Assembly: GCA_963281255.1 (NCBI GenBank)
Contig: OY725493.1
Location: forward strand, 5,053,857 to 5,117,856
Direction: 5' to 3'
Length of the DNA: 64,000 nt
DNA from: Aphrocallistes beatrix
Lineage: Eukaryota > Porifera > Hexactinellida > Sceptrulophora > Aphrocallistidae
The notes under the pieces are model-generated. The model saw nothing but the letters and a program-made list of their open reading frames with translations. It had not been told where the DNA came from and did no database searches. The translations under genes were made by a program, and so were the position numbers. Below, one piece after another: positions 50,240 through 61,300 of this stretch. Position 1 is the first letter of the stretch. Every line of letters starts with the position of its first letter.

Positions 50240-51622
50240 TTATAAATAGAAATCTTCACTAGTCACGTGTGCACTGAACTTCTTTCCTTTGCCTTTTGGG
50301 TCTTTCTTACCTTTCTGTTTCCTACAGCTCCGCATTTGATGCTTCTCTTTCATCAATTCCTTTCTAACCTTCCTCTTTGCCTGCATTTTAATATCCACCA
50401 TACTCAGCACAGAAGAGACATCTGACTGAGCGTCGGGGGCAGGATCTTCCATACCCAGGTGTTCACCTTCTGATTCTAACTCACCTTTTACTACTTCTCC
50501 AGTCAGAATATCTTTATGTTCTGATATATGTACCGACTCTATACCCACACATAACGAAGTATGTTCCTCTTCCTTCCTAGCTGGAGTATCTACGCTTATG
50601 TCTAACTCGTCTGGTTCGCTGAGGTTATCATCACCAGCAGAGTCGTATTCGAGGTCTAAGTCCGTTGGGTTATTCCTGATATGCTCTACTAGCATCTCAT
50701 CAGTGAATTCTCCATCTAGCTCCTTTATCTCCTTCACATCTCCCAGCTTTATGCTGTCCACTGAAATCTCATGCGTGTCTACGCCAAACCTTCTGCGAAA
50801 GAAATCCCTCACACAACCCAGGTCTCTTTTGAGATAGGACTTAGCTAGGGGGTGCGTGCACGTTAGCATCTGGGGAAGATCAATCAGTGTCACCTTCCCT
50901 TCATCATCTACGAGGAGATTAAACTCGTTGAAGTCTCCATGCACATACCCTAGAGCCGCTAACTGAACAATAACGTGGATGAGATCGTCGAACAGAGCAA
51001 CAGGATCCCTGACCTCCCGCACATGGTTGAGTGGGAATGCTGGTATCAGTTCCATCACGACACAATGTCTATTGCAGTCGATTGGCTTAGGCACGTTGAT
51101 GCCGTTCTTAAACATTTCTCCGAGGAAACAGAACTCTCTATGTGCAGCCATGCGGGACAAGTACAGCCAGGATACATGGTGGAAGCCTGACAAGTAGTCT
51201 CGCTTTGAAACCATGTTGCGATTACTCGTGCGACCTAGGCGGTGTATTTTCAGACAAAACTGGTCTCCACCCTCGTTCGCTACTACGTACACATCGGACT
51301 CCTTCCCCTTACCGATCTGATTGCCCACAGAAGCAATGGTGTCACGGGAGGAGAGGGCTTTCAGGGCCAGGTAGTCATACCCGAGGAATGTGAGTCTGTA
51401 ACCTTCTATCTTGGAATGTTTCTTGTGCTGGAAGCTGACGAGTTTGTCTTGAGAAAGACTTTTGAGAATTTTAAATATCTGTCCTTGTGGGATTTGAGAA
51501 ATTCCGGATATTAAATCGAGGGGGACTAGTTCGTGATTCCGCATGCCAACTTCTAGAGAGTTGAGCACGCGAAAATCTTCCTTCGAGAGATAGCGGAGTA
51601 GTGATACGTTGAATCGAGGCAT
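50240..51622 (-). CDS. RIOK2: RIO kinase 2
   Basis: Atypical kinase/ATPase on pre-40S particles, needed for cytoplasmic 18S rRNA maturation. The single exon gives 460 residues. The N-terminal winged helix (MPRFNVSLLRYLSKEDFRVL, to about 90) is followed by the RIO domain: IGKGKESDVYVV (glycine-rich loop replacement), Lys125 in CLKIHRLGRTS, the catalytic loop HGDFNEFN with Asp230 and Asn235, and LIDLPQM with Asp248. The C-terminal third is acidic then basic, as in the family. AATAG directly abuts the ATG. It starts 391 bp below HUWE1 and ends 119 bp above TAF1. Confidence 0.96.
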   Translation of the reverse strand: MPRFNVSLLRYLSKEDFRVLNSLEVGMRNHELVPLDLISGISQIPQGQIFKILKSLSQDKLVSFQHKKHSKIEGYRLTFLGYDYLALKALSSRDTIASVGNQIGKGKESDVYVVANEGGDQFCLKIHRLGRTSNRNMVSKRDYLSGFHHVSWLYLSRMAAHREFCFLGEMFKNGINVPKPIDCNRHCVVMELIPAFPLNHVREVRDPVALFDDLIHVIVQLAALGYVHGDFNEFNLLVDDEGKVTLIDLPQMLTCTHPLAKSYLKRDLGCVRDFFRRRFGVDTHEISVDSIKLGDVKEIKELDGEFTDEMLVEHIRNNPTDLDLEYDSAGDDNLSEPDELDISVDTPARKEEEHTSLCVGIESVHISEHKDILTGEVVKGELESEGEHLGMEDPAPDAQSDVSSVLSMVDIKMQAKRKVRKELMKEKHQMRSCRKQKGKKDPKGKGKKFSAHVTSEDFYL

Positions 51623-52013
51623 CTATTTCCGAAGAATGGAGACAAGGAAAAAATGGAATATTGTCCACTTGGAGGGCTGATAGATAGAATATGTATATCA
51701 TTGGAAAATCATCATAACCCCCTTTCAAATCTATCCATCACATTCGACCCCAATAATTAAAATATAAGGAGAGATGGAAAACTATATTTTCAAACTAATA
51801 TTCATCAAAGTACTAAGGAACTATTAGATTACATGACACTAACTAATAAATTCAGCCTAGTTGATGGGCATCGACAATTAACAGCCAGCTATGCACTTAA
51901 AGTACGTAATAATTACAATGATTGACAGTCTGAGTAAGTCAAGTCTCAGTGAGACTAGCTAGTCATGATAAAGTTTGAAATAGTTAGAGTAGGACTAAGG
52001 TGAAAATAGACTG
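51623..52013. other. Intergenic RIOK2-HUWE1, no gene seen
   Basis: 391 bp, AT-rich, containing the HUWE1 3' UTR and RIOK2 5' region. No ORF or repeat recognised. Confidence 0.5.
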
Positions 52014-55000
52014 TTAGGCCAGACCGAATCCCTCCGGGCACTCTTGTGTGGCGTAGAGGAGCGCAGTTCTCAGATCTTCGTAGCTGCTGTAGGCAGGAAG
52101 ATCGAGTTGATTGAAGCTATAGAATGATCTTGTCAAAATCCGTTAGTTAATCACTAATGTTAATCTCACTTACCAAGTGTGAGCTGATGGCAGTCGCATG
52201 TCTGATCTCTCATCTTTGTGGATCTGGAACTTCTGAATTCCATTCATCCCTTCCAGGAAAGCAAACCCTCTCAGTGGGACTTTCGAGGTGCCAGTTACGA
52301 ACTGGAGGAACTTGGCTCGGTCTGCTTGATCGAAGGAGCGCAGAGCTCTCCAAAACCATTGTATCTGGAAAGAAGGAAGCATAAATCGTGAGAATGCAGT
52401 TCTTCGCAACTCTAATACTTACACTACCTGCATAGAGTTCTCGTTGTACTTGTAGTACTCTGTGTTAGCTTTCAAATCGTCGATATCAACGTTGGGTAGG
52501 CCTGATATGAGCAGCTCCAGCTCCTGCTCATTGAAGATGGAAATCAACTTCTTGGGAATAATTTCGTAAAATCCTCCCAAAAAGCTTTTGATTTGTTGGT
52601 GAATAGCGCCAGTCATTTTCATCTGGCACACGAGACGTACGTAGTCCTTCTTGTTTTCTTCAGTCACTGTAAGATTGCGTCCATTCTTGACCAGATCCTT
52701 GACCTCCATTACGCCGAAGTCATCAATCTAGAAGAATATCCGAATTCATACGTTAGCTCATCTGAATTATTCTCTTACCCCCCATCTACTAACCCAGCAC
52801 ATCAATCAAACATAAAATAGGTCATTACATTACATACATATTATATAAACTACGTAAAATCCAATTAACAATCTAGCACTCCTAATTCAGATTCAGTCTA
52901 AAGCTACAGGTTGTACGGCACATTCTTAGGCGGGTCGAGTAGGTTGAGGAGGACGGGGGTGTTGTGTGTGCTCGTGAAATGCTTCATATACTGCATGGCC
53001 AGGTAGACGGCAAGAGCCGTCTGATCTTGGAGAGGTAGTTCCCTTCCGATTTCGCAGGGAGGGGCCAAGCTAGCGGTCATGGAATAATCCTGAATCAGGT
53101 CATACATCCGTTTTCTATCGATATTATATTCAGAATTAGTTCTCTCATGGTCAGTCAGGTGCAGCCAAAGCAGGACGGCCTTTTGACACTCGTGTATGCT
53201 GAAAAGGAACGGATATCTGTTCTTGAGAAGAGACATCAGTAAGTCATTCCCGCGGTTTGTAGCAGCTCTATTGTTAATATCTGTTGTAATAATATCATCT
53301 TTCGTGCGCCTTATAAGGGTGACGGGACCGTTGTATTGGGACAGGAACACCTGCGGCTGCAGGTTGAAGTGGTTGGTCAGGACTTCGGTGACAGGTGTCA
53401 GGAGGAGGCTCGGCATCTTGGCTGTGGCGAGGGGGACGATGTCGTCAAAGGATGCGTCTAAAATGAGTCCTTTTAGCATCGGAAATGCAGCAGTGGCATA
53501 GCTGGCTGAATAGCCTCCGATTGACCAGCCATACACGATGATGGACTCCAGAGGGTGATGGAGCTCCTCTACCGCGTATTGCACCGCAGCAATCACTGCC
53601 TCCTGGTCAAAGTGGGGGAAAGGCTTACCGGTGCTGTACTGGAAGCCTGGATGGTTCCAACCTAGGACGGAGTACCCCCTCCCCAGGAAATGGTGCGTGG
53701 ATGCACTCTCCATGAATCCAGCATTTCCCTCGCAGCAGATGACTAGAGTATCTGAATACGCAGTTTCATTCTGTCTCACATAGATCGTGTCTATCGAGTG
53801 TCCAGATTTGCACAAGAGCTTACCTCTCACTCCCCCCTTTGCCAACAGTTGATATCTCCCCTGTGCGCAGTCTATGCCTACGATTGAGTTCACAAACCAG
53901 AGAGAGCCGGGGTAAATGGCAGCTCTGCCGAGAGAATGGGCTAGAAGGTAGTGCCACGCGTCCAGAATGAATCCGTAGAGGAGCGCGTATCTCAGAACAG
54001 AGTAGCTAGGGATATTGGGGGGCGTGGGGGTCCTAGGTGTTAGTTTTGACTTTGATTGGATAAATGCGGGAGGAAGTGAACTAATGTCAAAATCAAACAT
54101 TCTCAGAGACTGATAATTTCTAGTGTTCTTCCCCTCTCGATCTTTTTTGAGAATTCTCATAAATTCCTGATAATCTGGGTTCATTGAACGTCCAATCCCC
54201 CTCACGAGGTAGAGAGGAGTCATGAGAGCGGCAGAGAGGGTCAGTATCTTAGCACCTGTCAGCAGGTTATGATTTGAGAGCAGATTTGTCGTATTCATGT
54301 ACAGCTTGTAGATAATGAGAGGTGATAGGTAGTAAGTCATCTTAATAGCAAAGTAGCTGGCATTCAAAATCATATTCGGGATGGATTCAAGCGCCTTAGG
54401 AGAGTAGGGAACCACTCCTCCCTGTTTGTATAGGAAGTACAAGTTGGGCGAGAAGATGTAGTCGAGAATCCCCATAGTACAGCTAATAGTTCAAATTTCA
54501 AAATAGTTTCAAAAAGGTATACTATAGAGTAGCAGGAGGCTAAGATAATAATTGTATAGTTTAAAATTATTTAAGTTCGCAATTGTTCTAGGAAACATTA
54601 GGCCGCAGTAAATGTAATGAAAAGGTAACGTACCTCTGTGCTGAAGGTCAGTTCACACCCGATCTCATTCAGATCGTGCTCCATGAGGTAGAGCATGCTC
54701 TTGTAGAAGCCGTAGTCCTCCGCTTCCAGGTCTGTGTACTGCACTGGCTTGCTGAGAATGTGCTTGTAGAAAGAGCGGCCAAAGTAGCAGTCGAGTAACT
54801 TATTGTCATAGATTGCCTTAGCAATTAGTCGTCCCACAAACTTGAAGTAGTCCAGGTGCTCTTTGTTCACGTAGGAACAGCTGTTCGGGACATACGTCAC
54901 CCTGTCGCCAGGCGTTGTGGTGAAGAGTGCATAGTCTGGATTGAATATTTCGCGAGAGATGATCAAGTACCATTCCCTCAACAACCCCCCTGCATCCTGC

Positions 55001-58000
55001 CCGTCCTCATCTTTGAATATGATGTAGAGCTTGTTCTTCATTTCGTCAGGCGTTTTACGACTCAGCTGTCTAAAAGATTCCTCGAACACGTTCTTCCTAC
55101 TCACTTGTATGATCATGTCCTCTCGTCGTGAGTGAGGACTCGTCGCCTCCAACTCCTGACGGAAATATTCGCGCTTCACATCAAAGTCTAACAAGCGTGT
55201 GTGGTTGATGAGGATTGAGAAAGTGCCGGAGCTGAGTGGGGTGGTGGTCTGGCGTAGGATCTGATTCAACACGATACGATGGCAGTCTAGAACGAATTAA
55301 ATATCACACTAGTACAGCTCTACTCTACGTACAGAGACAGAGCATCAAAACAAATGGAAGAAACGCAACCTGCAAACTTGAGGAATTTTGCCATATCTGG
55401 GTCGTCCTTCGCCTGGCTAGAAATACTCCTAGTGGGACTGCTTGGGGGCATGAAGGTGTCTGGAAGGTCGGTGAGGGAAACGAGAGATCCCTCCCTGTCG
55501 AAGCGAGACAGGACCACATCCATATCTTCTGACTCCTCCGCTGGCTAAATGTCAATTCGTTAGAAGATGTAATGTCTTATAATATTCTCAAAACTCACCA
55601 TGCTTTCCTTGTCGCCTGCGTGAACGATAAAGAAGCACTCTACCATGTTCTGCATCACCAGCACTGCGTGGTCATGACACGTCATGCCCAGCTGCTCCAG
55701 ACAATCCTCTAGCAACTCCCAGACACCGGACAGGTTGAGGACCACGCTCAGTCTTTCTGAGTCTCGTTTCTTGATCGATGGAGTCAGCAAGGAATCCTTT
55801 TTGGGAATACACAGATAAAGAATACATTTAAAATTAAACAATGCAGAATAGTACCAACCCCAGGATCTCTGTTTCCCTTGGGGTTGGGAGGAATGCCCCT
55901 TTCCTGTCGCCTCCTTGTCAACGCCTCTTGCATAACAGTAGTTCTGATCCTCAGAGCCTCTTCGTCGAATGAGTCTGGATCCTCATTCAGAACCTGCATG
56001 TACTCCTGAATCTCCTCGGCCACCTCGTCGCTCCGCTGCGTCAGCTCCTGCACATGTCTCCTCATGTCGTTACGCAGCCTGTCTCTGAAGCCGTTGTGCT
56101 GTGGGGGCATGTCGAATGAACCGTCCCAGTCGTACAAGGGGTCGTCGCTCAGGTTGATGAGCTGTATCTCTTTTCGCAGCATCTGGATTATCTTCAGCAT
56201 GCGGAGGAAGAGGGAAACATTCGAGAACTTGGAAAGGAAGGGGGACATGGACTCGAGGTGCAGATCGGGGCGGTAGGACTTGGTCAGCTTCTGCTGGTCC
56301 AGCGTATAGAAGGAGAGCGGGTCCTTGTTAGCCTTCAGTTTAGCCTCCTCGGAGCTGATTGGGTTAGCGGTATTGTAAGCAAACAACTCCACTTTCAGGG
56401 TCTCCAACTCGCTCTGTAGCTCCACGCCAATCTCCTTGCAGCTCCCGATGAGGGTGGAGTAGATGTGCTTCATGATGGTGGGGTGGTACTTGGCTAGCTT
56501 CATCACCAATACGTTAACATGGTTCAGGCTGTTCTCGTTGCACGTCTTACAGCTCAGTAGACTGATTATCAAATCCACTTCATTATTGCTGAACAAAAGA
56601 GGTTTCTTCTCCTCCTTCTTCTCTGCGATTGGTTTTTCCGTCTCAGCGATGGGAGCTGGTTCGAGTGGGGTAGTGCTAGAAGTGGGATTTGGGAATTCTG
56701 GTATTTCTACGTTGAGGACATCAGGGTGCGGCTCTATGTGCATAGGAGGGTTGGGCTGGGGTTTGTGGATGGTGGAGGAGGTGTGCTTCAGATTCTGACA
56801 GATGTGTGACAGAAGTTTGATGAGCTTGTCTAGTATTGTTTGATTGGTTCGAATTTGGTCGCAGTTGAGAAGACTGATAATGATGTGGACGAGAGGAAGT
56901 TCATTGGAACTATCACTGAGATTCGGTAGGGTGAAATGACTTCGACTGTTACCCTTGCCTTTTGAATTGATGTGTGTACTCTCAAGTTTGATCAAGCACT
57001 CCCAGAACTTGGAGTGCATCAGGAGAGCTGAGTTGGTAGGTTCCAAGAAGTTCCTGCTCATAGAGCCAGCTTCCCTCCTGCTCTGGTTGTTGAAGAGGAA
57101 ATAGTTCTGAGAAAAGAGGTGCAGGAAGGCGTCGAGCACGTTGTTGTTGATGAAGTTCTGAGCCTGAGAGTGCAGGTGTAGGTGAGCAGGCTTAGATCCT
57201 TTCCCTGAAGGAGTTTCAAGATGGATTATATTCTGCACGCCGGTCCCGCAGGTTTGACTGATACTCATCCAGGAAGGAGATTTCTTCTTGGGGTGAGGAA
57301 TGATGGAGATGCACTCCAGTTTTTTATGCTGATCCTCCAGCATCGGTTCCTCTTCAACCGAGTACTGTCCGGAATTGGACTGGTTGACCTTGATGACAAT
57401 GGGGGGCGCTGTCTCTACAGAGCAGTCAGGAAGAGAGACGAGGTTGATGTCAGCTAGGAAGTAGGTAAGGATGGAGAGAATCCAGTCCTTTGTTTCTTTG
57501 TGTTCACACAGCAGACGGATCAGCTGGTTAAACTTAGGTCTGACTTTAGCGGAGTCTACGAACAGGACGCTCAGTAAGCATATCAGCGCTTCGAAGTCGA
57601 GGGGCGGTTTATTGCTGGAGTCTGAGTTCAGAGGGTTGAGTGCATCTTCCGGTCTCCGCCTGGCCATTGCGTACGGAGGAATGTGATGTCCGTCGAATCT
57701 CCTCAGGTAGAAGGAAGGAGTGGGCAGGGAGAGGAGGTCGTACGGTGCGAAGGGGGGCTCTGTCATCATCTGCCTGTCGAATATGTAGTTGCGCTGTCTC
57801 GATCTGTGTCTCTGCGTGGCTTCCTCCTGAATGCCGGAGGGGAGGTTACCGAACGTCTCCTCATCCATCTCGTTCAGCACGCTCTGTCTAAGTTCCCGTG
57901 GCAGGGTTTCCAAGAAGGAAGCAGGATCGTCCGAGGTGCCCAATCGCTGTCTCTGCTCCTGCATCCGTCTCTGGGAGATTATCTAGGAGGAGGAAGGGTA

Positions 58001-58310
58001 GAATGCCGCTGAGAAAACTATATACAGATTAACAGTCACTACCTCGTCCTGTATATCCGCTGGCATTTCAGCAAGCACCTCAGTGGATATGTCTGCATAT
58101 ACGTGATCCAGCTCATGCCTGCTCCTTCCTTGGGTAGGGGCAGCGGAGCGATCTCCTGCAGAGGTGTTTGGGGTTCTTCCCCGATCCAAGACGTTCCGTA
58201 GCTCCTGCTCCTCTCTCAGTATCTCAATTCGCATGTGCTCAGGAATAGCGGCTAAGAACTCTGGATCTATGACGGAGCGGAGAGAATGATAAACACTGGA
58301 ATCAGAAGAA

Positions 58311-58350
<40 letters not shown>

Positions 58351-61300
58351 TATAGGTATATAACTACCGATGCTCCTCAGTATCGTGGGTCCGGAAGCAG
58401 CTGGAGCCGGGGCTTCTGTGTCGCCTTCAGAGTTGGTACCTGCATTAGCCTCCTCGGAGGCGATAGGGGGATCGTGAGAGGGTTCTGGCGTCTCAGTAGA
58501 GGAGCTGGTCTCTAGAGGAAGTGGCGGAAGTAGGTTTGAATCGATGGGAGTGATGGGAGTGAAGATGCTGGCGGAATTTGACTCCAACGTTTCACCTCCT
58601 ACTGCGTTCTGAATGGAAATGGAAGAGGGGTGGTCAACGGGGATATTAGTGTCGGGTGGTACGTGGGATGTGTCCCCAGCGGGACCCTCTCGTGGCCTGT
58701 CCATGGTGGTGACGGTAGGAGGTGCCGTGAGCTGTATACTAGAGGTGTCAGGTGTGAGGGCGGTGGCAGGGGAAGAAGAGACCGCCGTGGTAGAGGGAGA
58801 GATTGGGATGAGAGGGTTGGGGGGAGGCGGGTTTCCTGCTACCGCTGAGAAGAATGTGTACAGAGGATGGTTGGAGTCCATCTGCTGCAGAGCTGCTCTG
58901 GCCGACTGTTGAGAGCCGTCGATCTGGTTGAGGAGCATCGGGGAGTCTGTGGGGAGCTGAGTGTTGAAGTCAGCTGGTGGGTCTGTCACCTCCGTAGAGG
59001 GGTCAGGAAGGGAGGGAGGGGCAGGAGGCTGATCAGAGGGAGAGGGCATGCTGATGTTACTCGGAACAGGCTCGACATCTAGTGGGGGAATGGGAGGAGG
59101 AGAAAAATCAGCTGATAAAGGTGCAGGAGAGATTAGGGGCTCGGTAATGTCTTCTGTTTCAGGAGGATTTTTCTTCCTCTTCAGTTTCTCTAATTTCTCC
59201 TTCTCTTCTCTCTCTTTCGCACTCTCGGCTCTTAGGAACTCTGCAATCTCCTCCTGAGCCTTCTTCAGACTCTGAAAGTTGTGACAGCTCCCGAGTATCC
59301 CGTCTTCCTGGTGCAGCCTCAAGATGCAGGTAGGAACGAACAGCTCGTCCTCGTTGTCCTGCGGGTCACCCCCCTGCTCCTTGATGAGGGGGTCCTCTTC
59401 AAACACCAGCTGATCGTGCTCCAGCACCAACCGTCTCCTCTGAGTGGGCAGGGCCCGTAATCCGGCGTCTGGAAGGGCGCCGCTCCGGTTGGAAGAGACA
59501 AGCTGCAGCACCCTCTGAGGGTCTGACACCCGGAGGGACGAGGCGGTGCTGGGGGGCTGGGGGTTATTCGGGCGACTCTGTTGGCGGTTGAGAAGAGGGT
59601 GAGATGGAATGCGAGTCGAATTGCTGCTGCGTGGCATTCCTGAGAATATCGACTCTCTGAAGATACTCCGTGTGATGTTGTACTGAGGCTGACGTCTGAG
59701 AATGGGATACATCTCTAAAAGAGGATATTCTTTCAAGGAGTGCAGTTAGTTTAATGATCCATGGTGTATGTCTTACCTAATCCCAGTCCACTGTGTCTCA
59801 TCTCATCAAAAGCTGTATCGTAGCCTAAATGCTGACCCATGAAAGTCGTGACGTCACTCATCTCCTCTGTCTCAGCCTCGCTGTCCAAGGTCACGTCAGA
59901 CTCGATCTCGATCCCTTCCGGGATACCGTCTTGCTCCTCGTTAGAACTGGTGGAGCCAAGAAGAACGTCGGAGGGGGCCGGCTCATCTGTATAGAAAGAC
60001 ATGACTCATAGACGAATCGAAATATCAACGCACCCATTGAGCTCACAAACCTTCTATATCGATATCATCGTCCACCACTGTGTTTTCTGGGTCCTCCGTG
60101 AGCTCGTTCACATCTGTCTCATCCAGATCGATGGATGGATCATCGTCATCGTCATCATCGTCGTCATCAGGAGATGAGTGAGGGAGATCGTCTCCTTCCA
60201 GGTTCTGGGAGGTGTTGGGACCTAACGAGATGACAACTCTGACGTCACTATGCTCTCCCACTTCCGTGGCGCCTGATTCATCGAGTACATCATAGTCTAG
60301 CTCCTCTCCGGCGGAGTTGCAGTTGTCTGGATCATCTCGCAACTCCTCCGTATCATCGATAGTGCCCTCACTCTCACTGTCATCGCTGTGCTCCGTAGAG
60401 CTGGAATGATCGTCTGAAATGTCAGCTTGGTTCTCTGCTGCGGTGCTCAGGTAGATGTCTTCATTCTCCTGGCCTCCTTCCTTGTCAATCCCAGACAGTT
60501 CCATCATCATCATCTCGTTGTAGGATGGGTCATCTATCAGCGTCACATCACCAGAAGCTACTAACAATGCAATATAACACCACAACTCCTCAAGCATTCA
60601 GATTCTGGCTTTAACTCACTGTTGTTAGCTGCCTCTTCGGAATTGGCGGGCTGGCTGGTCGTGGGTAGCTCTTGGTTAGCTGGGTCGGTCTGTGGATCAG
60701 CAGGGGCGTTGGCGGGCTCACTCTGCTCTTCTCTCTGCGAGTCTGTGGCTTTATTCTGCTTCTTGGGTTGGTTCGGATGTCCAGGCGTTTTGTACATCTG
60801 GTTAGTCAGCGATTCTATCGTCTTCATGATCAAGTTCGCTGTCTCGGGAAGCTCAGAACTATTCAAGTCGAAACTATGGAATATCTTAGCCAAATCGGAA
60901 GCGAAGTTCTTTCTTATCATCAGCTTAGCGATGTTGAGCACGTATTCCTTGCCCGAAGTGACAAATTCGTTGATGAGAGTTAGGAGAGCTCTCAGCTTGG
61001 CGTGCTTCAAGTGACACTCGGAAATCTGAGAAATTCTCAGGATAGAGAGCTTTATCTCGTTAATCAATGCGTTCTGTACGTCCGGGATGTTAGAGGTGAT
61101 GTGTCCGCCGATCGTGTTTAGAAACAGTTTAGCTACGTCCGACTCGTGCAGGAGATTATCCAGAATGTAGGTCAGCACTGTCGTATCCTATAAGCACGTT
61201 ACATAACGAGATAGTGAGAATAGTACCAATCTTCTAGTTACAAACTTACCCCATTCTTGGGTAGTTTCTCTTGACAGATAAAGCTCGCACACATCGGGTA

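Noticed and set aside
52904-54475. ABHD16A sequence as an alternative exon of HUWE1
   Set aside because: It has its own ATG, stop and complete hydrolase fold, and the HUWE1 exons on both sides join in frame without it through GT-AG sites.
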